Source: Marixanthotalea marina (lineage in GTDB: Bacteria > Bacteroidota > Bacteroidia > Flavobacteriales > Flavobacteriaceae). Taken from it: DNA of 64,000 bases. Shown one piece after another: positions 54,979-64,000 of the stretch. Below the pieces are notes generated by a model that was given only the letters and a program-made list of their open reading frames with translations, was not told where the DNA came from and searched no databases. The DNA is taken from the NCBI GenBank assembly GCA_018883545.1, contig JAHLEH010000009.1, positions 1 to 64,000 on the forward strand. The letters run 5' to 3'. The position numbers were made by a program, and so were the translations under genes. Position 1 is the first letter of the stretch. The number at the start of each line of letters is the position of its first letter.

Positions 54979-55431
54979 ATGGTGCCACAGCAGCTCAATT
55001 TTCCTAAGTTTCCGTTTCGATTCAAAAATAGCGAAAATAAAATTTCCATTTTCGATGTTATCCGTAAAAAGTTTGTGATTTTACAACCCGAAGAATGGGT
55101 TCGACAACACTGTGTGCATTATTTAATCCACGTAAAAAAATACCCAAAATCACTTATCAACGTCGAAAAAGAACTAAAAATCAACACCTTAAGCAAGCGC
55201 TACGATATAGTAGTTTTTAATTCCCAAGGTGGTATCCAGATTATTGTTGAATGCAAAGCACCCAAAGTGACCATAAACCAAGCTACTTTTGATCAAATTG
55301 CACAATACAATTTAGCCCTTAGCGCCAACTATTTAATGGTAACCAACGGGTTAAATCATTATTATTGCCAAATGGATTTTAAAAATGAACGTTATAATTT
55401 TTTAGAAAACATCCCAAATTATGGTGAATAG
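54979..55431 (+). CDS. Type I restriction R N-terminal-like nuclease-fold protein
   Basis: The 150-residue stand-alone HSDR_N_2 domain has a PD-(D/E)xK-type core: the Asp of KRYDIVVFNSQGG and the ECK of IVECKAPK. No helicase, methylase or specificity subunit is nearby, so it is not a restriction system. It is common and uncharacterised in Flavobacteriia. A TTG start at 54964 would add MEKHK; the ATG at 54979 is preferred. It is followed closely by a glycosyltransferase gene. Confidence 0.85.
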   Translation: MVPQQLNFPKFPFRFKNSENKISIFDVIRKKFVILQPEEWVRQHCVHYLIHVKKYPKSLINVEKELKINTLSKRYDIVVFNSQGGIQIIVECKAPKVTINQATFDQIAQYNLALSANYLMVTNGLNHYYCQMDFKNERYNFLENIPNYGE

Positions 55432-55435
55432 GCAA

Positions 55436-56425
55436 ATGAACATAGCAGTGGTTATATTAAACTGGAACGGAAAAAAACTTCTTGAAACGTTTTTACCTTC
55501 TGTTGTTCAACATTCAAATGAAGCTGATATTTATATCGCAGACAATGCTTCGACAGATGATTCCATTCAATTTGTGACTTCACAATACCCTGAAATAAAA
55601 ATTATAAAAAACACTGTTAATGGTGGTTATGCAAAAGGCTACAACGATGTATTACAACAAATAGATGCCGATATTTTTTGTTTGCTGAATAGCGATGTAG
55701 AAGTTACAAATAATTGGTTAAAACCAATTACAAAAACGTTTGAAAGTGAACCAAACACGGCCATTATACAGCCAAAAATATTAGACTACAAAAACAAAAA
55801 CTACTTTGAATATGCTGGTGCTGCTGGTGGATTTATAGATAAATATGGCTTCCCCTACTGTAGGGGCAGAATATTTGATACCATTGAAAAAGATGAAGAC
55901 CAATACAACGATTTAGCCGAAATATTCTGGGCGTCTGGCGCCTGCTTTTTTGTACGGAGTAGCGTGTTTAAACAACTCAACGGGTTTGACGAACATTTTT
56001 TTGCCCATATGGAAGAAATAGATTTTTGTTGGCGGGCAAAGAATTTGGACTATAATATTAAATACAACGGACAATCTAAAGTGTACCATTTAGGCGGCGC
56101 AACCCTTTCTAAAGCCAACCCAAAAAAAACGTATTTAAATTTTAGAAACAGTTTGTTTACTTTAATCAAAAACGCTAAAGCACCTTTATTCCCAACAATG
56201 TTTATCCGCCTCACTTTAGATGGTATTGCAGGCCTAAAATTTTTGGTAGAACTAAAACCCAAACATACCTTGGCCATTTTAAAATCGCATGTCGCTTTTT
56301 ATTGTGCTTTGACACGGTTATTAAAGCAACGCAAATCCTTACCTCACAACGTAAATTACCACCAAAAAACATCCATTGTAGTAGATTACTTCGTAAATAA
56401 AAACAAAGTCTATAAAAGTTTATAA
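55436..56425 (+). CDS. Glycosyltransferase family 2
   Basis: The 329-residue GT-A enzyme is of the rhamnosyltransferase-like group: VVILNWNGKKLLETFL, nucleotide-sugar motifs IADNASTDDS and LLNSDVEV, ASGACFFVRSSVF, and EEIDFCWRAK (ED-type catalytic region). A C-terminal tail may touch the membrane. The start MNIAV at 55436 avoids overlap with the upstream gene; ATG at 55421 overlaps it by 11 bases. The acceptor is unknown. Confidence 0.9.
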   Translation: MNIAVVILNWNGKKLLETFLPSVVQHSNEADIYIADNASTDDSIQFVTSQYPEIKIIKNTVNGGYAKGYNDVLQQIDADIFCLLNSDVEVTNNWLKPITKTFESEPNTAIIQPKILDYKNKNYFEYAGAAGGFIDKYGFPYCRGRIFDTIEKDEDQYNDLAEIFWASGACFFVRSSVFKQLNGFDEHFFAHMEEIDFCWRAKNLDYNIKYNGQSKVYHLGGATLSKANPKKTYLNFRNSLFTLIKNAKAPLFPTMFIRLTLDGIAGLKFLVELKPKHTLAILKSHVAFYCALTRLLKQRKSLPHNVNYHQKTSIVVDYFVNKNKVYKSL

Positions 56426-56474
56426 GTTTTTAGTAAAATTTTTGTTAAAATGTAACTATACAGCGTTTTTTGTA

Positions 56475-56482
56475 TACTTTTG
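56475..56482 (+). promoter_or_regulatory. -7 element of the OmpA-like lipoprotein gene
   Basis: TACTTTTG is an exact TAnnTTTG match, 40 bases before the start codon. No clear -33 TTG stands at 19-21 bases. Confidence 0.45.
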
Positions 56483-56522
56483 TTCAAACAATCAAGTAAA
56501 TTAATAATCCTATAAAATAATC

Positions 56523-57362
56523 ATGAAAAAAGTTTTATTCCTGAGTTTATCAGCCATTTTTTTACTGAGTTCTTGTGTGTCTAAAAAGCAATACACAGAT
56601 CTTCAAGCAAAACAAAAAGAAACCCAAGATTTATTAAATTCTGCCACTGTAAAACTAAACGCTTGTTTAGAAGAACGTGCTACCGCCACAGCGAGAGCTA
56701 CTGCTTTAGAAGAACAAGTTGCAGATTTACGTAAAGCTAACGACAACCTAACTATTCTTTCGGCCAAAGGTGCTAGCAATGTTGAAAAAACATTGGAAAG
56801 CATTAAAGAAAAAGATTTAAAAATTACACGTTTGCAAGATGCTTTAAACCAAAAAGACAGTGTTACTTTAGCATTGGTAACAAGTTTGAAGCGTGAAGTA
56901 GGTATCAACGATCCAGACATTGAAGTAAATGTTGAAAAAGGTGTTGTATTTATTTCTATCGCCGATAAATTGTTATTCCAAAGTGGTAGCTATAACGTAA
57001 CCACTCGTGCTAAAGAAGTTTTAGCTAAAGTTGCTAAAGTTGTAAACAGCAAACCAGATTTTGAATGTATGGTTGAAGGTCATACAGACAATGTACCTTA
57101 CAGAAAAGAACCTTTATTGGATAACTGGGATTTAAGTGTTAAACGTTCTACATCTATCATTAGAGTATTACAAGATTTAGGTGTAAATCCAAAACAACTT
57201 ATTGCAGCAGGTCGTGGTGAGTATGTACCATTAGTTGATAATGATACTGCAGAAAACAGAGCAACCAACAGACGTACACGTATTGTTGTACTTCCTAAAA
57301 TCGATCAGTTCTACGATATGATTGAAAAAGAAATGAAAAACTTAGAAGCTAGTAGTAACTAA
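56523..57362 (+). CDS. OmpA-family peptidoglycan-binding lipoprotein
   Basis: The 279-residue protein has lipobox LLSSC (Cys18), a coiled coil at about 25-120, and an OmpA C-terminal domain at about 130-265. The peptidoglycan-binding residues are visible: VEGHTDNVPYR, NWDLSVKRST and NRATNRRTRIVV. It tethers the outer membrane to the wall. Single gene with its own promoter and strong terminator, so probably abundant. Confidence 0.94.
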   Translation: MKKVLFLSLSAIFLLSSCVSKKQYTDLQAKQKETQDLLNSATVKLNACLEERATATARATALEEQVADLRKANDNLTILSAKGASNVEKTLESIKEKDLKITRLQDALNQKDSVTLALVTSLKREVGINDPDIEVNVEKGVVFISIADKLLFQSGSYNVTTRAKEVLAKVAKVVNSKPDFECMVEGHTDNVPYRKEPLLDNWDLSVKRSTSIIRVLQDLGVNPKQLIAAGRGEYVPLVDNDTAENRATNRRTRIVVLPKIDQFYDMIEKEMKNLEASSN

Positions 57363-57380
57363 TTAGTTTCTCTTAGTAAC

Positions 57381-57412
57381 AAAAAAGCCCAACTTAAAAG
57401 TTGGGCTTTTTT
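57381..57412. terminator. Bidirectional terminator
   Basis: AAAAAAGCCCAACTT-AAA-AGTTGGGCTTTTTT between the OmpA-like gene (+) and the ABC ATPase remnant (-). Confidence 0.9.
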
Positions 57413-57432
57413 GTTCTACTTCATACTTTAAA

Positions 57433-58102
57433 TTATTCTTTTGACTTTAAATAGTCATATTTATATAAATCATTTTCGGTTGTTACTTCTACCATATCAC
57501 CTCCTTTAATTACAAAATTTCGATTAGTTATTTGAAGTACGTCATCATAATAATGGTCTGTTAAAATAATTCCTTTTGTTTGTTTTAGCTTCAAAAGTAA
57601 ATCCTTAATAATATCTTTATATAATGGTTCAATCATTGAAAAAGGTTCATCAAGCATTAAAAATTGATGATGTAAATTTCCAATTATTAACAACTCCAGA
57701 TATCGTAATTGTCCCATAGACAATTTCCCAACTTTGATTTTTTCAAAACTAAAAACTTGAGGAGCATAAAATATTTTATCTTGATCTTCTCCACTTGGAA
57801 AAAAAAAGCGGAATAACATCTCTAACTTTCAGTTCCTTTGGCAAAAAGGAATCTTGAGGCATATAACCTATTAATTTTAAAGAAATTACTTCTTTAGGTA
57901 AAATTGTTTTGGAATTGATTTTTATTTGAATTGCATCCGCTTTTATTGTTCCAAAAATCAATTTTAAAAGTGTTGATTTACCAGATCCATTTCTTCCAAA
58001 AAGCCCAATTATTTCCCCAACATTACATTTAAAATTAATGTTATTTAAAACACATTTATTTCCAAAAGATTTATTAGTATTTAGTATTTCCAAAAGAGAC
58101 AT
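57433..58102 (-). pseudogene. ABC transporter ATP-binding protein split by a frameshift at an A9 run
   Basis: Two ORFs make one ABC ATPase of about 223 residues. The first (58102 down to 57776) carries Walker A GRNGSGKST and Q-loop YMPQDS. The second (57819 down to 57433) carries signature-like LSMGQ, Walker B FLMLDEPF and the switch His in LTDHYY. They overlap in adjacent frames at nine A on the plus strand (57799-57807). Removing one base restores a single frame through PLFFPSGEDQDK. Either this is a mutation or sequencing error, or polymerase slippage on the run restores the protein. It follows the small membrane protein gene with no gap and may form a transporter with it. Confidence 0.8.
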
Positions 58103-58384
58103 TTATAGAAATATTAAATACATTAGAAATGTTAATAAAGATATACACAAGTTAAATACCAATACTCTTTTTAATAAATACGCTTTAGTTAACCCAAGAT
58201 TGTAATATGTATAGTATTCGTTGTTTTTAAATGTTTTAAACCCAAGCAAGCCAAATAATATACCAAAAGTGGCGAAAGTAATCATACTCCAAAAAAAGCC
58301 TATAAATACACCAATAACTATGCAAAAAGCTAGATTAAACACATTAACATCTATAAAATATTTCAAAATAGCTTTTGTATACAT
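58103..58384 (-). CDS. Small membrane protein, possible ABC-associated
   Basis: The protein of about 93 residues has three membrane helices (about 13-30, 31-50, 70-92). I chose MYTKAIL at 58384, just past the Sua5 stop; an earlier ATG at 58438 would overlap that gene by 53 bases. Its stop meets the start of the ABC ATPase, so the two are probably translated together. It is too small for a usual permease. No family recognised. AT-rich. Confidence 0.6.
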   Translation of the reverse strand: MYTKAILKYFIDVNVFNLAFCIVIGVFIGFFWSMITFATFGILFGLLGFKTFKNNEYYTYYNLGLTKAYLLKRVLVFNLCISLLTFLMYLIFL

Positions 58385-58385
58385 A

Positions 58386-59006
58386 TTAAAATATTTCCAG
58401 GCTTCCTTTGCCTTCTCTAACAACAAGAGGTTCATCATCTGATAAATCGATTACTGTAGAAGGCACATTATCGCCATAACCGCCATCAATTACCAAATCG
58501 ACCAAATTATCCCATTTTTCTAATATCAATTCGGGGTCGGTGGTATATTCCAAAACCTCATCTTCATCTCTAATAGAAGTAGAAATTATAGGATTTCCCA
58601 ACTGCTTTACAATTTCTATGGTAATATTATTGTTGGGCACCCTAATACCTACTGTTTTTTTCTTTTTAAATGGGTTTGGCAAATTATTGGAACCAGGCAA
58701 AATAAAGGTATAAGGACCTGGCAAGGCACGTTTAAGTATTTTAAAAGTAGACGTATTGATTTGCTTCACATAGTCACTTAAATTACTTAAATCGTGACAT
58801 ACAAAAGAAAAATTGGATTTTTCCAACTTAACATTCTTTAATTGGGCAATGCGCTCTAAAGCTCTTATGTTGGTAATGTCGCAACCCAAACCATACACGG
58901 TGTCTGTGGGATATATAATGAGTCCGCCCCTCCTCAAAATGGCAACAACCTTTTCAATCTCTTTCGGATTGGGGTTTTCTTCATATATTCTTATAAATTC
59001 TGCCAT
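58386..59006 (-). CDS. L-threonylcarbamoyladenylate synthase-type protein (Sua5/YciO/YrdC family)
   Basis: The 206-residue YrdC-fold protein has GGLIIYPTDTVYGLGCDITN, a nucleotide-binding KR-type region (KNVKLEKSNFSFVCHDLSNLSDY) and TSIRDEDE near the end. The family makes threonylcarbamoyl-AMP for tRNA t6A; the pattern here is closer to the YciO-type branch, whose main role is less clear. It is the first gene of the unit leading to the small membrane protein and ABC ATPase. Confidence 0.85.
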   Translation of the reverse strand: MAEFIRIYEENPNPKEIEKVVAILRRGGLIIYPTDTVYGLGCDITNIRALERIAQLKNVKLEKSNFSFVCHDLSNLSDYVKQINTSTFKILKRALPGPYTFILPGSNNLPNPFKKKKTVGIRVPNNNITIEIVKQLGNPIISTSIRDEDEVLEYTTDPELILEKWDNLVDLVIDGGYGDNVPSTVIDLSDDEPLVVREGKGSLEIF

Positions 59007-59073
59007 TCTTGGTTTTTGGTTGCTGGGTCTTGGATTTTAGTTGTTGCCTAAATAAAATAACTTTGAACTAAAG

Positions 59074-61413
59074 TTACCCTATTACTTCTAATTTAGCAAA
59101 ACGCAACAATAGTTTCTTTACACCGCCATGCTGAAAATCAATTTCAGCTTTGGTATCGGCTCCTGCGCCTTCAATTTTCAAAACCTTTCCTGTACCAAAA
59201 CGGATGTGCTTAACCACATTTCCAACCACCAATTTACTATCAAACAAATTAGAATTGCCATTGGTTTGCGAAACAGGCTTTAAATTTTTGGGAGTTGTTA
59301 CCTGAAATTTAGCAGGTTCTTCTTTAACTGGCTTTCCTTTACTAAAATTAATCTTTTTAGCTGGTTTAAACCGTATTTTATTGGGCTCAACATCTCCAAA
59401 AATATCGGCATCCAACATAGGGTTGAATCTTAGTTCTTCAGGCGGCGTTAAAATTTCTAGATACTCATCATCTATTTCCTGTATAAAACGACTAGGCTCA
59501 GAGTCTATCAGTTTACCCCAACGGTAACGCGATAAGGCATAAGTTAAATAGGCTTGTTTCTCGGCCCGAGTTAATGCCACGTAAAACAAGCGGCGCTCTT
59601 CTTCCAATTCACTGCGCGTGTTCATACTCATGGCACTGGGGAACAAATCTTCCTCCAAACCGACAATAAACACATTGGGGAACTCCAATCCTTTCGCTAA
59701 GTGAATGGTCATTAATGCCACTTTATTGGCATCGTCTTTATCGTTATCCAAATCGGTTGCTAAAGCCACATCTTCCAGAAATTCGGCCAAAGATCCTGTT
59801 GTATCAGCCAATTCTTTTTGACCTTCCACAAAATCTTTCATACCATTAAGCAACTCTTCAATATTTTCCATTCTGGTAACACCCTCTGGCGTACCATCTT
59901 TTTTAAATTCTGAAATCAGTCCGCTAGTTCGTGTAACATATTCTGCCAATTCAAACACATCAGCAGTTTGGTTCATAACCTGATAACTCTCAATAAGCGT
60001 TACAAAATTTTGAAGTTTATTTTTAGTACCCGCATTGATATTGATGTCAACTTTATCTATATTTTTTAAAACTTCAAAAATGGACTTTTTATACCCATTG
60101 GCAGCAACCACCAACCTATCTAGAGTGGTTTGCCCAATACCACGAGCCGGAAAATTAATAACTCTAATAAGGGCTTCCTCATCAGCAGGATTAATTATCA
60201 ATCGCAAATAAGCCAACACATCTTTAATTTCCTTGCGCTGATAAAAGGATGTGCCTCCATAAATTCTATAAGGAATATCACGTTTTCTTAGAGCATCTTC
60301 TATAGAACGCGACTGTGAATTGGTGCGGTACAAAATAGCAAAATCGCTATTGCTTAATTGTTTATTCATTTTCTCCTCGAAAATGGTACTCGCTACATAA
60401 CGACCTTCATCGGCATCGGTTAGTGAACGGTGCACTTTTATTTTACCGCCTTCATCATTGGCCGTCCAAACGACTTTTTCAAGTTTGGTTTGGTTTTTTT
60501 CTATTATCGAATTGGCAGCATTGACTATATTCTTAGTGGAACGGTAATTCTGTTCCAATCGGAACACTTTCACATCATCATAATCCTTCTGGAAATTCAA
60601 AATATTATTTATGTTCGCGCCACGAAACGCATAAATACTTTGGGCATCATCTCCCACCACACAAATATTTTGAAATCGATCGGACAACGCCCTAACAATT
60701 AAATACTGCGAATGATTGGTATCTTGATACTCGTCTACCAAAATGTATTTAAATCGGTTTTGGTATTTCATCAGCACATCCGGAAAGCGCGTTAACAATT
60801 CATTGGTTTTAAGCAACAAATCATCAAAATCCATCGCGCCCGCTTTAAAGCATCTTTCAACATATTCTTTATAAATATCACCCAAACGTGGCCTTCTTGC
60901 CATAGCATCGGCTTCAATCAATTCTGGATTTTGAAAATAAGCCCGAACCGTAATTAAGCTATTTTTATAGGATGAAATTCTAGAGCGAACCTGCTTGTAT
61001 TTATAAATATCTTTGTCAAGATTCATTTCCTTGATGATAGAACTAATCAATCTATCAGAATCTTGGGTATCGTAAATAGTAAAATTACTTGGGTAACCCA
61101 ATTTATCAGCCTCACTGCGCAATATCCTTGCAAAAACCGAGTGGAATGTTCCCATCCATAAATTTTTGGCTTCACTGGCTCCAACAATAGTTGCAATACG
61201 CTCTTTCATTTCGCGAGCTGCCTTATTGGTAAACGTTAAGGCCAATATATTAAAGGCATCAATGCCTTTGCTCATCATATAGGCAATACGGTACGTAAGC
61301 ACACGTGTTTTGCCCGACCCTGCACCGGCAATTACAATCATAGGGCCTTCAATTTGTATTGTGGGCTCTAATTGCGCATCGTTTAACTGACTTAAATACT
61401 TTTCCAAATCCAA
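59074..61413 (-). CDS. pcrA: UvrD/PcrA-type 3'-5' DNA helicase
   Basis: The 779-residue superfamily 1A helicase has Walker A GAGSGKTRVLTYR, motif II ILVDEYQDTN, QSIYAFRGA, and motif VI VALTRAEKQAYL. The C-terminal residues about 715-779 form the Tudor-like domain (VVKHIRFGTGKVLKIEG) that binds RNA polymerase in PcrA/UvrD. It acts in excision repair and removal of stalled polymerase or recombinase. Full length for the family. Confidence 0.96.
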   Translation of the reverse strand: MDLEKYLSQLNDAQLEPTIQIEGPMIVIAGAGSGKTRVLTYRIAYMMSKGIDAFNILALTFTNKAAREMKERIATIVGASEAKNLWMGTFHSVFARILRSEADKLGYPSNFTIYDTQDSDRLISSIIKEMNLDKDIYKYKQVRSRISSYKNSLITVRAYFQNPELIEADAMARRPRLGDIYKEYVERCFKAGAMDFDDLLLKTNELLTRFPDVLMKYQNRFKYILVDEYQDTNHSQYLIVRALSDRFQNICVVGDDAQSIYAFRGANINNILNFQKDYDDVKVFRLEQNYRSTKNIVNAANSIIEKNQTKLEKVVWTANDEGGKIKVHRSLTDADEGRYVASTIFEEKMNKQLSNSDFAILYRTNSQSRSIEDALRKRDIPYRIYGGTSFYQRKEIKDVLAYLRLIINPADEEALIRVINFPARGIGQTTLDRLVVAANGYKKSIFEVLKNIDKVDININAGTKNKLQNFVTLIESYQVMNQTADVFELAEYVTRTSGLISEFKKDGTPEGVTRMENIEELLNGMKDFVEGQKELADTTGSLAEFLEDVALATDLDNDKDDANKVALMTIHLAKGLEFPNVFIVGLEEDLFPSAMSMNTRSELEEERRLFYVALTRAEKQAYLTYALSRYRWGKLIDSEPSRFIQEIDDEYLEILTPPEELRFNPMLDADIFGDVEPNKIRFKPAKKINFSKGKPVKEEPAKFQVTTPKNLKPVSQTNGNSNLFDSKLVVGNVVKHIRFGTGKVLKIEGAGADTKAEIDFQHGGVKKLLLRFAKLEVIG

Positions 61414-61548
61414 TTTAAATTTAAGACGTGAAATTAACCATTGTTTACCTTTTTAATAAATGGATTTATTAATAATTATAAACAATTGCGAGAACTTAGC
61501 TCATTATTATTTTTTGAATATCTTTAAGCTTCAAAATAATTAAAATCC

Positions 61549-62820
61549 ATGAATTTTAAGTCCTTTCTTCTTTTTTTACTTGCAATACAAGCTATTCATT
61601 CCCAAGAAAACTTAGCAAAACAGTTTGAATCTATTGAATCTAAAGTCATTGAATGGCGCAGGGATTTTCATCAACACCCCGAATTATCCAACAGGGAATT
61701 TGAAACTTCAAAAAAAATAGCAGAACACTTAAAGTCCTTGGGATTAGAGGTTCAAACAGGAATCGCACATACTGGAGTTGTAGGTGTTTTAAAAGGGAAT
61801 AAGCCTGGCAAAGTTATAGCCCTTCGAGCCGATATGGACGCGTTGCCGGTTACCGAACGCAACAATCTACCGTTTAAATCGGAAGCAAAAACTACATTTC
61901 TTGAAACCGAAACAGGTGTTATGCATGCTTGCGGACATGATACGCACATTGCTATTTTAATGGGCGTTGCAGAAATTTTGGCACAAAACAAAGATAAAAT
62001 TAACGGTACTGTAAAATTTATTTTTCAACCAGCAGAAGAAGGACCACCTCCGGGTGAGGAAGGTGGTGCTAAACTTATGATAAAAGAAGGTGTTTTAGAA
62101 AATCCAAAAGTAGACGCCATTTTTGGATTGCATATTCGTTCTGATTATGAAATCGGTACCATTCACTATAAAAAAGAAGGCATTATGGCTGCTGTTGAGC
62201 GCTTTGTAATAAACGTAAAAGGGAAACAAACACATGGTGGTCGACCATGGCAAGGCGTTGATCCCATTCTTATTTCCGCAAAAATTATAGATGGACTTCA
62301 AACCATAATAAGTAGGGAGTCTAAATTGGTTGATGAAGCTGCCGTTATAACGGTTGGCAAAATAACCAGTGGCACCCGTTTCAACATCATTCCAGAAAGG
62401 GCCGAGCTTATTGGGACTGTGCGGACTTTAAATCCTGAGATGAAAGAAAAGATCATTAGGCGTATGACAGAAATGACAGAAACCATTGCCAAAGCATACG
62501 GTGGGGAAGCCACCATTGAATTTCAAAATAACACGGCCATAACTTTTAATGATCCCAGTTTAGTTGACCAAATGTTGCCGTCACTCCAAAAAGTAGCAGG
62601 TATAGAAAATGTAAGACTAAGAAAGGCCACTACCGGTGGTGAGGACTTTTCTTTTTATCAAGAAAAAGTCCCAGGTTTCTTTTTCTTTTTAGGAGGTATG
62701 ACGCCCAATACAACAGAAGCATTTCCTCACCACACGCCCGATTTTATGATAGATGAAAACGGATTACTTTTAGGAGTAAAAGCACTTACCCAAATCACAT
62801 TCGACTACTTAAACAATTAA
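61549..62820 (+). CDS. Exported M20-family amidohydrolase/carboxypeptidase
   Basis: The 423-residue protein has a Sec signal peptide (residues 1-18) and the M20D pattern: metal ligands in MHACGHDTH, FQPAEEGPP and a late HHTPDF. The lid domain contains HGGRPWQGVDP. Relatives cleave N-acyl amino acids such as hippurate or auxin conjugates. Export suggests nutrient processing in the periplasm. Its stop overlaps the ATG of the next gene (TAATG), so the two are coupled. Confidence 0.92.
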   Translation: MNFKSFLLFLLAIQAIHSQENLAKQFESIESKVIEWRRDFHQHPELSNREFETSKKIAEHLKSLGLEVQTGIAHTGVVGVLKGNKPGKVIALRADMDALPVTERNNLPFKSEAKTTFLETETGVMHACGHDTHIAILMGVAEILAQNKDKINGTVKFIFQPAEEGPPPGEEGGAKLMIKEGVLENPKVDAIFGLHIRSDYEIGTIHYKKEGIMAAVERFVINVKGKQTHGGRPWQGVDPILISAKIIDGLQTIISRESKLVDEAAVITVGKITSGTRFNIIPERAELIGTVRTLNPEMKEKIIRRMTEMTETIAKAYGGEATIEFQNNTAITFNDPSLVDQMLPSLQKVAGIENVRLRKATTGGEDFSFYQEKVPGFFFFLGGMTPNTTEAFPHHTPDFMIDENGLLLGVKALTQITFDYLNN

Positions 62821-64000
62821 TGATGGATAATTTAATGGACTTTTTATCAAATATAGCTTGGTGGGGCTGGGTTTTAATTTTTTTGGCATTAGTTGCTATC
62901 AGGGATATTTTTATTCAGAGAGCGCATACTATTAGCCATAATTTCCCCATTGTGGGCCATTTACGTTATATGCTGGAAAAAATTGGCCCAGAACTAAGAC
63001 AATATTTGGTTGCCAACAACAGAGAGGAATTACCTTTTAACAGAATTGAACGTGGTTGGATTTACGCTTCGGCCAAAAAGGAAAACAATTACGAAGGTTT
63101 TGGTACGGATCGGGATATTTTTGAACACCAACATATTTTTATCAACAATGCCATGATTCCTTTTGCCATCGACAAAAATCATCCCAACAGTGTTGATAAA
63201 TCCTTTTTACCATGTGCCAAAGTTATCGGTGCCTACCACAAACGCAAAAAACCGTTCAGACCTGCTTCAGTTATCAATGTATCGGCCATGAGTTTTGGTT
63301 CTCTTTCAGCAAAGGCTATAGAATCTTTAAACAAAGGCGTGAAAATAGCAGGCGCTTACCATAATACTGGTGAAGGCGGTTTGTCTCCTTACCATTCCCA
63401 TGGTGGTGACGTCATTTTTCATTTTGGAACAGGCTACTTTGGAGTTCGCTCCGAGGATGGTAAATTCTCTATAGATAAATTAATAAAGCTAGTAGATGAT
63501 AACCCATTTATACGCGCCATAGAAGTAAAGTTATCGCAAGGTGCCAAACCAGGCAAAGGCGGTGTTTTGCCCGGTGCCAAAATAACACCTGAATTGGCAA
63601 AAATACGCGGTGTTGAAGTGGGTAAAGATGTGCTTTCACCACCTAACCACTCAGCCTTCTCAAATGTTCCTGAAATGGTTGACTTCATTGAAACAATTGC
63701 AGAAAAAACTGGACTTCCTGTTGGAATTAAAGCGGCCATTGGAAAATTGGAACAATGGGAGGAATTGGCAGATATTATGCTTAAAACGGGCAAAGGTCCA
63801 GATTTTATCACTGTTGATGGCGGTGAGGGTGGTACCGGTGCAGCACCTCCAAGTTTTGCTGATCACGTTTCCCTTCCTTGGGTGTACGGTTTTAGTGATC
63901 TTTACAAACTATTTAAAAACAAAGGATTAACAGAACGTATTGTTTTTATTGGTAGCGGTAAGCTTGGTTTTCCTGCCAAAGCAGCTATGGCTTTTGCTAT
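62820..64000 (+). CDS. FMN-binding glutamate synthase family protein (partial, cut by the window end)
   Basis: The reading frame stays open to base 64000 (at least 393 codons). A short N-terminal membrane helix (about 12-28, WWGWVLIFLALVAI) precedes a glutamate-synthase FMN domain: SAMSFGSLSAKAIESLN, GGLSPYHSHGGD, and the FMN-site run KGPDFITVDGGEGGTGAAP. It lacks the glutaminase domain of GltB at its N terminus, as in the stand-alone FMN-binding group, so ammonia or another partner must supply nitrogen, or the reaction differs. A second ATG is 3 bases downstream. Coupled to the M20 gene by a one-base overlap. Confidence 0.88.
   Translation, partial: MMDNLMDFLSNIAWWGWVLIFLALVAIRDIFIQRAHTISHNFPIVGHLRYMLEKIGPELRQYLVANNREELPFNRIERGWIYASAKKENNYEGFGTDRDIFEHQHIFINNAMIPFAIDKNHPNSVDKSFLPCAKVIGAYHKRKKPFRPASVINVSAMSFGSLSAKAIESLNKGVKIAGAYHNTGEGGLSPYHSHGGDVIFHFGTGYFGVRSEDGKFSIDKLIKLVDDNPFIRAIEVKLSQGAKPGKGGVLPGAKITPELAKIRGVEVGKDVLSPPNHSAFSNVPEMVDFIETIAEKTGLPVGIKAAIGKLEQWEELADIMLKTGKGPDFITVDGGEGGTGAAPPSFADHVSLPWVYGFSDLYKLFKNKGLTERIVFIGSGKLGFPAKAAMAFA

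Noticed and set aside
54979..55431. Restriction-modification system suggested by the HsdR-like N-terminal domain
   Set aside because: The gene is a single 150-residue domain with no helicase, methylase or specificity gene nearby.
57360..57369. Fourth copy of TAATTAGTTT
   Set aside because: It overlaps the OmpA-like stop codon and is not near any start, so it was treated as chance.
63434..63811. Minus-strand frame of 125 codons and a plus-strand frame of 106 codons near the right edge
   Set aside because: Both are shadows of the FMN-binding glutamate-synthase frame that remains open from 62820 to the window end.
1..64000. CRISPR arrays, insertion sequences, phage genes or integrase-flanked islands
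   Set aside because: No direct-repeat arrays, transposase or integrase motifs were seen on either strand.

Overview
The window looks like ordinary chromosome of a marine-type Flavobacteriaceae bacterium (Bacteroidota). The evidence is AT-rich DNA, A-rich start regions without Shine-Dalgarno motifs, promoters of the TTG-N20-TAnnTTTG kind, a SusC/SusD pair, TonB-plug and CarboxypepD-regulatory modules, a fused 2-oxoacid dehydrogenase E1, a menaquinone operon, and several small flavobacterial membrane proteins. No transposase, integrase, rRNA or CRISPR array was seen. The last gene runs off the right edge.

Region 1 (138-12513) is a catabolic locus: SusC/SusD outer-membrane importer, a bile-acid-type (BASS) sodium symporter, an RraA-type aldolase, an enolase-superfamily dehydratase, two SMP-30 lactonases (one fused to a tandem cupin) and a DUF1080 lipoprotein. 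Every enzyme carries a Sec, lipoprotein or Tat export signal. This suggests a lactone -> acid -> 2-keto-3-deoxy acid -> aldol cleavage route outside the cytoplasm, with the keto-acid product imported by the symporter. It is the best candidate here for an undescribed system.

Region 2 (12990-25770) holds a Ser-Pro-Arg tRNA operon with a good promoter and terminator, a 7TM-HD phosphohydrolase, thiolase, NlpC/P60 peptidase, NudK, EttA, small membrane proteins, an FMN reductase-MarR-pirin operon with a perfect palindrome over its promoter, a methylcrotonyl-CoA-carboxylase-type beta subunit and DoxX.

Region 3 (25789-34004) encodes four exported proteins on the minus strand. One is a beta-propeller fused to an azurin-like copper domain, next to a DUF1080/PA14-like lipoprotein. 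The other two are a VWA protein and a TPR/DUF2135 protein, both with TonB-plug modules but no barrel.

Region 4 (34162-50333) carries uvrA, a LOG-family gene, an inactive M1-peptidase/outer-membrane-barrel fusion, 2-oxoacid dehydrogenase E1, DoxX, and the menaquinone operon menB-menA-(MBL hydrolase)-menC-(CPBP)-menE.

Region 5 (50635-64000) is housekeeping: ung, a YfcC transporter, holA, an OmpA-like lipoprotein, a Sua5-type protein, a PcrA-type helicase, an M20 peptidase and a partial FMN-binding glutamate-synthase-family gene. It also contains an ABC ATPase split by a frameshift at a 9-A run, next to a small membrane protein.
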